From Candidatus Cloacimonadota bacterium (GTDB lineage Bacteria; Cloacimonadota; Cloacimonadia; JGIOTU-2), in the NCBI GenBank assembly GCA_014384665.1, contig JACNFI010000288.1, positions 1 through 15,929 on the forward strand: DNA of 15,929 nucleotides, in the 5' to 3' direction. Shown here piece by piece: positions 7,883-15,929 of the stretch. Made by a program: the position numbers and the translations under genes. Below the pieces are notes generated by a model. It was not told the origin of the DNA and searched no databases. It was given only the letters and a program-made list of their open reading frames with translations. Positions within the stretch are counted from its first letter, which is position 1; each line of letters opens with the position of its first letter.

Positions 7883-8896
7883 CTAAAAATTTGCCGTAAC
7901 TCCAACCCTATGTGAGCCACCTAAATCATCATTTGTAATAAAGGCATAGTTTATCAAAAATTTTTTATATCTAATCCCCATACCTGCTGTAAAATGTTCA
8001 TTAAAAAGACCAGAACGAAATGAAAGTAGATCTTTATATATTAATTCTACACCTATATGACGGTTGTATTCATACATAGTATTCCAATCAAATGCCAAGT
8101 TGATTTCTGATTTGATAAAATTAAGAGGTTGGATGAGAGCCAATCCATATTTTGGATTAGTTATTATCTCATCAGTATGTTTAGACCTGGTGTCCCATGT
8201 TATTTTTGTACCTCCAATATCTTGAAGATTTAGAGCAAATTTAATCTCTCCAAGCCAATCAATATCTGTAATTAATGCAAAATCAGTCTTGACCATAAAT
8301 GAAATGTCCCCTCCCATTCCGGAACCAAGAAATTTATAAAGGTCTTTTTTAATGTATTTGAATGTTCCGCCAATATAATACTCTACGGGAAGGTCAAAAA
8401 GCAACCAACCTAAATTTATAACTTGTGAGAAATTTTTAGCAAACGCAAATTCAAAAAGTTGGTCATTACTACTGAAAAACCCATCTGGCTCACCTGTAAG
8501 ATGTAAATCAACATCTCTGGATCTAATATACACATTTGTTCCTACAAGCCATTCCTCAGAATAAAAAGGGATATCATCTATAGATAATTGAGTAAAGCTG
8601 ATACCTATTGTAGTGTTTGCAGGCAAGGGAATGCAAAAAGAGAAAAAGTCATAAGTGGCAAGATTTTTATACAAAAAGGCACGCATTACTTCTATCTCAA
8701 TGTCTCTGATTTGTGCAAGACCGGAGGAATTCCAATAAATCGCACTCCCATTATTAGCCACAGCTGTAAAAGCACCGCCCATTCCAAGTGGTCTTACGCC
8801 ACTACCAATCAAAATAAAATCACCTGCGTATCTTCCAGCAGATAATATTCCTGGTAACAGAATAATTAGGAATATAGGTATTAAGATTTTTCTCAT
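7883..8896 (-). CDS. PorV/PorQ-like outer-membrane beta-barrel protein
   Basis: A 337-residue protein with signal peptide 1-20 (cleavage after ILSA). The mature start has the hallmark of the PorV/UPF0164 (FadL-related) family: GSGVRPLGMGGAFTAVANNG (31-50) followed by SAIYWNSSGLA. The rest alternates short amphipathic strands typical of a transmembrane barrel and ends in Phe, as outer-membrane barrels often do. In Bacteroidetes, PorV carries T9SS cargo at the cell surface and works with the C25 sortase PorU. Here the ATG overlaps the stop of the upstream C25 peptidase gene as ATGA, so the two proteins are probably made together and act together. PorQ or a general FadL-like barrel is possible, because this family has several paralogues per genome. 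I therefore give no symbol. Confidence 0.85.
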   Translation of the reverse strand: MRKILIPIFLIILLPGILSAGRYAGDFILIGSGVRPLGMGGAFTAVANNGSAIYWNSSGLAQIRDIEIEVMRAFLYKNLATYDFFSFCIPLPANTTIGISFTQLSIDDIPFYSEEWLVGTNVYIRSRDVDLHLTGEPDGFFSSNDQLFEFAFAKNFSQVINLGWLLFDLPVEYYIGGTFKYIKKDLYKFLGSGMGGDISFMVKTDFALITDIDWLGEIKFALNLQDIGGTKITWDTRSKHTDEIITNPKYGLALIQPLNFIKSEINLAFDWNTMYEYNRHIGVELIYKDLLSFRSGLFNEHFTAGMGIRYKKFLINYAFITNDDLGGSHRVGVTANF

Positions 8897-11800
8897 CTCA
8901 CAATAGCCAATTTTTCTATTTTTTCAATACTTTTCTTTCCTTTGGTTGCAATTATTTTATAGAAATAAACCCCATTAGCTAATTTTCTATTGTCAAAGTC
9001 TACGCACATCCAACCTTTGATTGCATGTGGGTATTCATGGTATCCTACTGTCGTGGGTAAGTCAGATATAATATTAACCAACCGACCAGAAACAGTAAAT
9101 ATTTTTATCTTAACTTCATCAGCATCATTAGTTAAGGTATATGTAAATCTTGTCCTACCTTCATTGACCGGGTCTATTGTATTTAAAGAAACAGGATTAG
9201 GATAATTTCCAATATGGATAATATTGAATTCCTTCTGAACTGAAAAATTAACTGTGCTTTCATTATAATTGCCATTTGCATCATTGGCAGAAATAATAAT
9301 TGTATAAGTGCCAACATCAACATCTATCTGATATTTTACTGGTACTGAATTCAAGTTTTGTGTGGATAAACTATAATTGGATACAGCTTCCCCATTCAGA
9401 AAGAGCTTGATTTTTTCAGTATCTATCCCATTATTATCCTGAATAATAAAAGAAAATATTGCCTGATCATCTACATATTCACCATTTGTAAATTCCTGTC
9501 CTTCTACATTTACATCTATAGTAGGAACCGTTGTGTCATTATTCTGAAAAAGCGAATATATTCCAGGTCTATCAACAAAAGTATAGGAAACTTTGTTATC
9601 TTTAAGATTTATATCTCCTCCAATTAGAAACCAATAATTTAATTCAGGCTCATAACGATATATTTTAAAATTGCCCTGTGTTGCTAAATCTTGCGTAAGG
9701 CTATCAGTTTGTGAATAATAAAATTTTACATCAATTTTTTTGTTGTTTTTAAAAGCCCCATCTGCATTCAATTGCGTGGAATCAAAAATGCCAATCTCAT
9801 AACTGGCTTTTTCACCGTTTCTAAGGACTATTTGAGAAATGTCTGGTTGTTCCACCGTTGATGTATCGCTATCTTGATATTTATGAATATAGAAATAGCA
9901 TTCGTTATCTACGAGTCCTTCCGGAAATGTAACAACGAGATTTGAGTCAAGACTACTGTGCACACTTGATGAATCAGGAGAAACAATAAAATTGTTTATT
10001 TGAAATTCTCTGGTGAGTTCATTATTTGAATAATCCAACTCAAAGAATGATGAGCACAAGAACATCCTGATTAGCCAATTTCTATTATAATGTGGATATT
10101 GAGATATAAGAGCCCATCCTGAGGGAGAAAGCCACCAATCTCCTTTACCTGTTGCGCTTGGTCCACTATCCATCCATGCGACTTTTCCATCATAAGTATG
10201 AATTTCACATCCAATCCAATATTCGGTCTGTGGTTTTATCTTTATAAGAATAGAGGGAATATGATCTACCCACTCATTTGCTGAGAAATATCCTAAAGGA
10301 GCTTCATACACCAAGTTCCCAGGAGGATTTTCTGGAGAACCCCCTTCATATATCTTAATAGTAACATTACATTCAGATGAATATGTCGGTGTATAAAATA
10401 AAATTCCAGCAATGACATCTCCCACATTATCTCCAAGTTCATCGGATGTAAACCGAGATGCTATCTCTATTGTCTTATCCCCATATACATCAAAAACAAC
10501 AGATGGCTCATCACAATAATTCACAATATCTCCATTAACAAAAATAAAAGCAGTTAAATTATAAATTCCAGTAGTAAAATTACAGGGAAACAAAATATTA
10601 TTATTACACATTGGAAACAAACTATCAACTATTGTTGAATCTATCTTTGTTTGGGTTTGGTTATTTTTGATAAAAAGTTTTGCAGGTGAAGAAGTAATGT
10701 CTCCTCTGTTAAATAAGTTAACTTCAAAGTAAGTAGAGTCATTTGAAATTGTGTTTTCAAAACTTTCAATATCAATATCAGGTCCTGTAACTGTATATTG
10801 AATATCACCAGAACTATCTTGATTTAACGAATCGTCTATTACTTCAATACAGTAATTTACAGTTGTTTTATTTAGAAAAGCAGATATTGGGGACTGGGTG
10901 AGATAAGTTAAAGTGTCCTCCTGTTGAATGTGCATCAGAATAGTATCTCTTTCAATAGGATTTGTCCACCAGATACATCTTACAGTATCAACTCCATCTT
11001 TATCAAATATTTTTGCCGAGATTTTTACAGAATCGCCCAAACAAGGAGGTGACGGGTCTGTTGTTATATCAAAGATAGCAGATTGACCTACTGTAAAAAT
11101 GGTATGACCAATATAATCGCTTGTATCATTATATCCGTAAGTTCTAACAATACGGGTAAATTGGGATGCAGTGTTTGTGGTGTCTATGATATATTCATAG
11201 CCTGATGCATCATAATATTCTCTATTGATGTTATAAAGTTCAACCTGCTGCTTCTCTTCTGGGTTATACGGATTTGGTATTAAATCTTGCTCATCAGTTA
11301 CATAATAAGCGATTCTATTCAGAGTTGAGTCTGTGTTATTAATATGAATTTGAACTGTGTCCCCGATTACGAATTCATAACTATTAAGGCTTGTGTTTAG
11401 CTGTTTTGAAGGGAGGACAATATCTATAGCCGGATCTCCCATATAATTAAATCCACGAATAAAAGTTTTAATCACATAGTAGTTAAAGCTATGATTTATG
11501 GAATACTCAATTTTAGCGAGGTTTGATAGTTCAGCAAAATTACGCATACCTCTATTAAATAAATTATTAAACATATATTCAGCTAAAACTTCATCTTGTT
11601 CTAAAAAACCTTTTCCTGCTCCTCCAAAGAAACCAATCGCACCTCTCTCTGGTTCTACAATAAATGCTTGGCCAAGACATACATAACCTTCATCTGGAGC
11701 ATATTCAAAGTTTGAAGTATAACAGGTTAGACTACTAATAATAGGATAATTATCATTAAAAAGTGTAGATATATCTGCAAGATTCATCAGGTTTAGGTCT

Positions 11801-14367
11801 GACCATATTTGACCGCCACCATGACCCAAAAACTGGATAAATGCTGTGCCATCATCAATATAGTCCTTTAAGCGGGTGGTTCCACCCCAATATGGATCAT
11901 TATGAGGTCTTTGTGCATAAATTCTGGAAACCCGAAATTCATCAGGAATATATTTCTTTTTTAGTCTTTCATTTTGCTCTTCAAAAATACCAGCCCCTCC
12001 AGCAATTAGCATACAGTGATTACGCCATACATCATTGAAATTTGGTTCTGTATTGTATTGTATTGTTTTTTCTAAAACTGGTGCTATCTGCTCCTTTTCC
12101 CAGATTGGAATTCTTCCAATTGCTAAATCAGGCAATTCATCATCTCCAACAATGCTTACAAACCAGTTGTCATCAACGGTTGCACCAAAATGATAGGTCC
12201 AGCTCATTTTTGTGGGAACAATGCTGTATTTCTTCTTCGGGGAAGTGTCTCGTTCATCATTACATGCATCTCCTAAAAACAAGACATATTGAACTGCTGG
12301 TTCTTGCCAATTATTGTAGGCATATTTCAGGAAATCTTTAATGGCTTTTGCTGAACGAATTCCATAGTTAAATTCATTAAAAATATCCTCAAGTGCAATT
12401 GGTTTTACATTTAACCCTTTATATTCTTCCCAATGATAAACAAATTCATCTACTGCATCAGTATTAATAAACTCTCTAATGGATATTAATAAATAATCTG
12501 CCTGGTTATTTATATCATAAAGGTTACTGGGAATATCTGGAATTATTAGTTTTGGAAGTAATTTGTGTTCTTCGCTCAAAGCAATATATTTTGTAGTATC
12601 ATCAATAACCTCATCTTGAAAAGTAAGGAGAAATGGAGGCCCGCCTTCTGGCATTGTTGATTCAATACTTACATTCTCAAGCTTGCTAATACCAATTTTA
12701 TACACCTCAATTTCTGAAGTAGTAAATTCATTTATCTCAAATTGGAATAAACCTGGTGAATTAAATGAAGGTTTATTAAACTCCAAAATATTATCATGAG
12801 CAATACATTCACGCCAGTAATTAATATCAATATAATTCAGGAAAATTACATCCCAACTTGCCTCAGTATCACCTGGCATTGATATATATATTGTATTGGA
12901 ACCATCATTAAGTTTATCATTAGAAGGAGAGCCAGAAATGATTACTTCTGTTTGTCCATTCCAATACTCAGATCCAATTTGAGAAGCATTTATATATATT
13001 AATGCATGATGATCTCCTGTATTCGTCATCACACCAGTATGAGGGTCGGTATCGTAATAACTTTTACCAAAAAGTGATACATTGATTGTAGCAGCTCGTG
13101 CGCTGGTTTGCTCTGGATTGTATAAATTAAAAGAATAACTTGCCATACTTGGCGCACTAATCTCTTGCATAAACCAGTAATCTTCTCTGGAAATTTTTAC
13201 GCGAGTGAGCTTTGAGTATTGGCTTTGACTTTCTAAATGAATAGTCGTATCAAAATAGGATGGTCTTTTATATTTACGCGGGTCAGTTTCATATAATCCA
13301 CAGTCTTCAACTGCAAGTCGTGCACCAAATTCACCCTCTTTATATTCAAGGAAATAACAGTTTTCCCATGAATAATTGTCATAGAAACAGTTCTCCCCAT
13401 GATTCATATCTGCGTAAAATTCAAAGTAATCTCCCTCATCAAATGAGTCATCTGATTCACCATAAAAATAAATTGGCACAGGAGTTCCTTTATTGATTAA
13501 ATTTATGTATTTGGGATTCATCTCATCAATATCAAAATTAAATTGATACTCAAACTGTAAAGAATCTTGCCAGAAACTAATAGTGTCTTTTAAGAAAGAG
13601 TAGGTAATTTTATATATTCCTTTTTGCTCAATCATTAGTTTGAAACTATTGATAACATCATCATTCTGTCCACCTCTTGGTGGGATTGAGGATTCTCTTT
13701 CTTTTTTCCAATTTTCTGAATATTGATTGTTTATAATTAAATCATCAGCAACTTTATCAATATAATTTGTCCCCATAAAGCGTGGAGAAGATTTTTTTTT
13801 ATCTCCTCTTATCACAATATTGATAATTATATCTGAATAAATTTTTACTTTCTTTTCTACTGGATTGAATTGTATTGGAAAAATTCTAACAGAACCGAGA
13901 TACCTGTTCCCAACATAACCAGCAATTTCTGTTTCAACTAATTGTTCAGGGAAATAAGAAGGCTTTCTATAGATTGACGGGACAACAGAATATTTTGGTA
14001 CTAATATATCACCCTGTTCTATATAGGTCGGATTATAAGGAATATTTATATTTTCAAGTATTTCGTAAGTTTCTGATATTATATTTGCTGATACATTTCC
14101 ATCAGGGGGTAAGCCGATAATTTTGGAGAAAAATGGCAGTTGGGGTTTTTCTTCCTCATTAAATATATAATTCTTAATTCCTGGAAGTTCAATTGATTGA
14201 TATATTTGTCCTCTGATATTAACATCTAAAAAATTATATTCATCAATATGAAGATGTAACTGAATATAATCCTCAGTCATTTCTGTAACTTTGAGACTAT
14301 TTTCACTCCACAGTATAGAATAAACAAATAGAATAATGGTAATAGTTGTATAAAAAATTCGCTTCAT
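8893..14367 (-). CDS. Gingipain-like C25 peptidase with T9SS-type C-terminus (PorU-like context)
   Basis: An 1824-residue exported cysteine peptidase. The start is placed at the ATG at 14367, which gives a clean signal peptide (about 1-21); a TTG at 14409 would prepend residues before it. Residues about 22-190 resemble the C25 propeptide. The catalytic region spans about 620-985, from ADYLLIS (623) to GDPAIDIV (977). It holds FLGHGGGQIW with His849 and SLTCYTSNFE with Cys882, spaced 33 residues apart as in RgpB (His211/Cys244). Beta-sandwich domains follow. Residues about 1301-1440 resemble a DUF4082-type sandwich. The last 103 residues, from NYPNPV (1721-1726), are a FlgD-like sorting domain with IFTVSGRLV and GVYFYKI. 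It lies 4 bp after purD and overlaps the PorV-like gene by 4 bp. Gene order and C-terminal layout recall PorU. However, PorU proteins usually have ATCEFSRFD at the Cys, and this one is longer than the usual 1100-1300 residues. A secreted protease is the alternative. Confidence 0.9.
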   Translation of the reverse strand: MKRIFYTTITIILFVYSILWSENSLKVTEMTEDYIQLHLHIDEYNFLDVNIRGQIYQSIELPGIKNYIFNEEEKPQLPFFSKIIGLPPDGNVSANIISETYEILENINIPYNPTYIEQGDILVPKYSVVPSIYRKPSYFPEQLVETEIAGYVGNRYLGSVRIFPIQFNPVEKKVKIYSDIIINIVIRGDKKKSSPRFMGTNYIDKVADDLIINNQYSENWKKERESSIPPRGGQNDDVINSFKLMIEQKGIYKITYSFLKDTISFWQDSLQFEYQFNFDIDEMNPKYINLINKGTPVPIYFYGESDDSFDEGDYFEFYADMNHGENCFYDNYSWENCYFLEYKEGEFGARLAVEDCGLYETDPRKYKRPSYFDTTIHLESQSQYSKLTRVKISREDYWFMQEISAPSMASYSFNLYNPEQTSARAATINVSLFGKSYYDTDPHTGVMTNTGDHHALIYINASQIGSEYWNGQTEVIISGSPSNDKLNDGSNTIYISMPGDTEASWDVIFLNYIDINYWRECIAHDNILEFNKPSFNSPGLFQFEINEFTTSEIEVYKIGISKLENVSIESTMPEGGPPFLLTFQDEVIDDTTKYIALSEEHKLLPKLIIPDIPSNLYDINNQADYLLISIREFINTDAVDEFVYHWEEYKGLNVKPIALEDIFNEFNYGIRSAKAIKDFLKYAYNNWQEPAVQYVLFLGDACNDERDTSPKKKYSIVPTKMSWTYHFGATVDDNWFVSIVGDDELPDLAIGRIPIWEKEQIAPVLEKTIQYNTEPNFNDVWRNHCMLIAGGAGIFEEQNERLKKKYIPDEFRVSRIYAQRPHNDPYWGGTTRLKDYIDDGTAFIQFLGHGGGQIWSDLNLMNLADISTLFNDNYPIISSLTCYTSNFEYAPDEGYVCLGQAFIVEPERGAIGFFGGAGKGFLEQDEVLAEYMFNNLFNRGMRNFAELSNLAKIEYSINHSFNYYVIKTFIRGFNYMGDPAIDIVLPSKQLNTSLNSYEFVIGDTVQIHINNTDSTLNRIAYYVTDEQDLIPNPYNPEEKQQVELYNINREYYDASGYEYIIDTTNTASQFTRIVRTYGYNDTSDYIGHTIFTVGQSAIFDITTDPSPPCLGDSVKISAKIFDKDGVDTVRCIWWTNPIERDTILMHIQQEDTLTYLTQSPISAFLNKTTVNYCIEVIDDSLNQDSSGDIQYTVTGPDIDIESFENTISNDSTYFEVNLFNRGDITSSPAKLFIKNNQTQTKIDSTIVDSLFPMCNNNILFPCNFTTGIYNLTAFIFVNGDIVNYCDEPSVVFDVYGDKTIEIASRFTSDELGDNVGDVIAGILFYTPTYSSECNVTIKIYEGGSPENPPGNLVYEAPLGYFSANEWVDHIPSILIKIKPQTEYWIGCEIHTYDGKVAWMDSGPSATGKGDWWLSPSGWALISQYPHYNRNWLIRMFLCSSFFELDYSNNELTREFQINNFIVSPDSSSVHSSLDSNLVVTFPEGLVDNECYFYIHKYQDSDTSTVEQPDISQIVLRNGEKASYEIGIFDSTQLNADGAFKNNKKIDVKFYYSQTDSLTQDLATQGNFKIYRYEPELNYWFLIGGDINLKDNKVSYTFVDRPGIYSLFQNNDTTVPTIDVNVEGQEFTNGEYVDDQAIFSFIIQDNNGIDTEKIKLFLNGEAVSNYSLSTQNLNSVPVKYQIDVDVGTYTIIISANDANGNYNESTVNFSVQKEFNIIHIGNYPNPVSLNTIDPVNEGRTRFTYTLTNDADEVKIKIFTVSGRLVNIISDLPTTVGYHEYPHAIKGWMCVDFDNRKLANGVYFYKIIATKGKKSIEKIEKLAIVR

Positions 14368-14371
14368 AAAT

Positions 14372-15652
14372 TTAGTTTGGTAAAAGTTTTCTGATTCCTT
14401 TTTGAGCAATATCAGTTCTGAAATGCATATTTTTAAATGAAATTTTTTTTACATTATCATAAACTTTTTGTTTAGCTTTAAGAAGGCTGTCTCCAATAGC
14501 CACGACAGACAATACCCTTCCACCACTAGTAACAAATCGGTCTTTTTCGCAATTTACACCAGAATAGAATAATAATGTATCTTTATCCTTATCCAAATTT
14601 ATCGTATCAATTCCAGAGATTGCATATCCCTTTTCATATTTTTTCGGATAACCCCCAGATGATAAGACCACAGCAATTGCACTCTTCTTTTTCCATATAA
14701 GCTTAATTGTATGTATTTTCTTTTCTATTATAGCCTGGCAGATATCAACAAGGTCGTTTTCCAGTAATGGAAGAATCACCTGAGCCTCTGGATCCCCAAG
14801 TCGGCAGTTGAACTCTAACACTTTGGGTCCCTCTTTTGTAATCATAAGTCCTGCATAGAGAATACCTATAAATGGACGTCCTTCATTTTGCATTCCGTAT
14901 AATGTAGGCGCAATAACCTTATTGTCAATCTCTTGTTTTAGATTTTTCTGGAAAATTGCAGGTGCATAAGCACCCATTCCACCTGTATTTGGTCCTGTAT
15001 CTCCATTGTTCAGCTGCTTGTGGTCCTGGGATAGGATAGTTGATACAAAATCATTGCCATCGCAAAATGCAAAAAGAGAAGCCTCCTCTCCCTGTAAATA
15101 GTGTTCTACTACAACATTATGTCCTGCCTTACCAAGCATATTATAATTCATAAGGTGATTCAAAACAATTTCTGCATCAGTATAATTTTTACAAATAAAC
15201 ACACCCTTACCACCAGCAAGACCATCGGTTTTGATTACTAATGGAAATACTTGCTTTTGGATATATTTCAATGCTTGTATAATATTACTAAATATCTTGA
15301 AATCAGCAGTGAGGATATTATATTTTTGCATAAAATTTTTTGCAAAGATTTTACTGCTTTCTATTTCTGCTGCTGATTTATTCGGACCAATAATATGCAT
15401 TCCAGCTTTTGAAAAATCATCAACTATGCCTTCTGCTAAAGGTTGCTCTGGTCCAACAAAAGTTATATCTATCTCTTCTGTATCTGCAAACCTGAGTAGT
15501 TCATTTGAATTATCAATATTTATTCTTTGAGCAATATTATCCATACCACAGTTACCAGTTGCAGCGAAGACTTTACTAACTTTTGGGCTTTGTGCAAATT
15601 TCCATACTAATGCGTGCTCACGAGCACCACTGCCAATAACCAGTATCTTCAT
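14372..15652 (-). CDS. purD: PurD, phosphoribosylamine-glycine ligase
   Basis: A 426-residue cytosolic GARS enzyme of the ATP-grasp superfamily, full length for the family. It joins glycine to 5-phosphoribosylamine using ATP, the second step of de novo purine synthesis. Motifs in order: ILVIGSGAREHAL (3-15), VGPEQPLAEGI (66-76), DGLAGGKGV (143-151), DTGPNTGGMGAYAP (218-231), the GARS signature RLGDPEAQV (284-292) and TSGGRVLSV (375-383). I chose the ATG at 15652 because the family starts right at the MKILVIGSG strand. Sixteen further in-frame residues upstream come from the TTTGTG repeat and are not real. No Shine-Dalgarno is seen; the 25-bp block shared with the folD leader ends 1 nt before the ATG. 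The C25 peptidase gene follows after 4 bp, so it is probably co-transcribed with purD. Confidence 0.97.
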   Translation of the reverse strand: MKILVIGSGAREHALVWKFAQSPKVSKVFAATGNCGMDNIAQRINIDNSNELLRFADTEEIDITFVGPEQPLAEGIVDDFSKAGMHIIGPNKSAAEIESSKIFAKNFMQKYNILTADFKIFSNIIQALKYIQKQVFPLVIKTDGLAGGKGVFICKNYTDAEIVLNHLMNYNMLGKAGHNVVVEHYLQGEEASLFAFCDGNDFVSTILSQDHKQLNNGDTGPNTGGMGAYAPAIFQKNLKQEIDNKVIAPTLYGMQNEGRPFIGILYAGLMITKEGPKVLEFNCRLGDPEAQVILPLLENDLVDICQAIIEKKIHTIKLIWKKKSAIAVVLSSGGYPKKYEKGYAISGIDTINLDKDKDTLLFYSGVNCEKDRFVTSGGRVLSVVAIGDSLLKAKQKVYDNVKKISFKNMHFRTDIAQKGIRKLLPN

Positions 15653-15653
15653 C

Positions 15654-15678
15654 TGAAAATTGATTAACCACAAAGGAC
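15654..15678. repeat. 25-bp inverted repeat, right copy (block B) abutting purD
   Basis: Partner of 170-194. Read toward purD it ends 1 nt before the ATG, so it must form part of the purD leader or lie over its translation start region. Confidence 0.93.
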
Positions 15679-15704
15679 ACAAAGCAAACACAAAGGACAC
15701 AAAG
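15669..15704. repeat. 16-bp direct repeat with 20-bp period
   Basis: CACAAAGGACACAAAG occurs at 15669-15684 and again at 15689-15704 with 4 bp between. It is itself two CACAAAG-type units. The minus-strand translation of this stretch is the LCPLCLLCVLCG-type string seen in spurious ORFs. Confidence 0.9.
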
Positions 15705-15729
15705 AAAATAATATAACAACATTAATCAA
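15689..15729. repeat. 41-bp inverted repeat, right copy (block A)
   Basis: Partner of 10-50. Together with block B it forms a cassette upstream of purD that mirrors the folD leader, with only 10 bp between the blocks. Confidence 0.95.
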
Positions 15730-15815
15730 TGGAAATAACATTTTCATGCTCCTTTGTGCCGATATATCTGCATAAATGTTCATATGAAAATCTTTTTTTT
15801 TTAGCAACGAATTTA

Positions 15816-15860
15816 CCCCATAAGATAGCACTCCATTAGAATAGGAAGTATCTAACTGGA
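15816..15860. repeat. Cluster of motifs related to the left element's terminal repeats
   Basis: CCCCATAAGATA (15816-15827), CTCCATTAGAATA (15831-15843) and TATCTAACTGGA (15849-15860) are degenerate forms of the 12-bp terminal repeat at 62-73 and 153-164, in both orientations. TCCATTAGA and TCTAACTGGA form an imperfect hairpin. This may be a decayed or shorter relative of the left element. Confidence 0.6.
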
Positions 15861-15863
15861 CAA

Positions 15864-15885
15864 GCACGAACTAACACGAACAAAA
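15864..15885. repeat. CACGAAC direct repeat
   Basis: CACGAAC occurs twice, separated by TAA. The pattern parallels the CACAAAG units nearer purD and looks like a variant of the same simple intergenic repeat family. No gene is seen from here to the window end at 15929. Confidence 0.6.
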
Positions 15886-15929
15886 TCCTATTCATAAAAT
15901 TAAACTATTTTAAATCCTTTACCCTGTGG

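Noticed and set aside
12042..12341. 99-residue plus-strand open frame inside the peptidase gene (and similar antisense frames elsewhere)
   Set aside because: It is antisense to the conserved C25 catalytic region, with no start signal or recognisable domain. These are shadows of the real genes.
14368..14409. TTG-initiated extension of the C25 peptidase
   Set aside because: It would overlap purD and put 14 charged or polar residues ahead of a clear signal peptide starting at the ATG at 14367.
15660..15710. Possible CRISPR-like array
   Set aside because: Only two 16-bp units with a 4-bp gap and no spacers; it is a simple interspersed repeat.
15664..15867. Minus-strand 67-residue open frame upstream of purD
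   Set aside because: Its C-terminal half is the translation of the TTTGTG repeat (LCPLCLLCVLCG) and its start lies in the other motif cluster. No coding character.

Overview
The window is AT-rich DNA (about one third G+C by eye) from an uncultured-looking bacterium of the FCB group. Cloacimonadota or a related phylum is my best guess. The reasons are type IX secretion (T9SS)-style C-terminal sorting domains with YPNP motifs, a PorV-like outer-membrane protein, a gingipain-like C25 peptidase, and large surface proteins built from FN3 and cleaved-adhesin domains. The assignment is inference; no rRNA or other marker gene is present.

Layout: two gene sets converge on a single intergenic gap. On the plus strand are folD (one-carbon metabolism), a 959-residue lipoprotein with a glutamine-amidotransferase-like domain, and a 1222-residue secreted multidomain adhesin ending in a T9SS sorting domain. 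A rho-independent terminator at about 7766-7800 closes this set. On the minus strand, read from the right end, are purD (purine synthesis), a 1824-residue C25 peptidase with an intact His/Cys dyad and a sorting-type C-terminus, and a PorV-like barrel whose ATG overlaps the peptidase stop codon (ATGA). Each set thus starts with a folate/purine housekeeping gene followed by surface or secretion genes. The peptidase-PorV pair resembles the porU-porV gene pair of Bacteroidetes, so the peptidase may be a sortase or a secreted protease, with the barrel as its outer-membrane partner.

Two things stand out. First, the lipoprotein and the adhesin share a jelly-roll-like module that appears to be inserted, in frame, inside other domains. 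In the adhesin the first 32 residues of the module are tandemly triplicated with an exact 96-bp period, and the module body is duplicated. The whole block lies inside a split cleaved-adhesin domain, which itself lies inside a split FN3 domain.

Second, the two outer ends carry the same repeat cassette in inverted orientation, placed directly upstream of folD and purD (41-bp and 25-bp blocks, one mismatch each). The left copy carries about 109 extra bp bounded by a perfect 12-bp inverted repeat, so the two ends look like a filled and an empty site of a small non-coding element. FolD also seems to lack the usual catalytic lysine of the cyclohydrolase activity.
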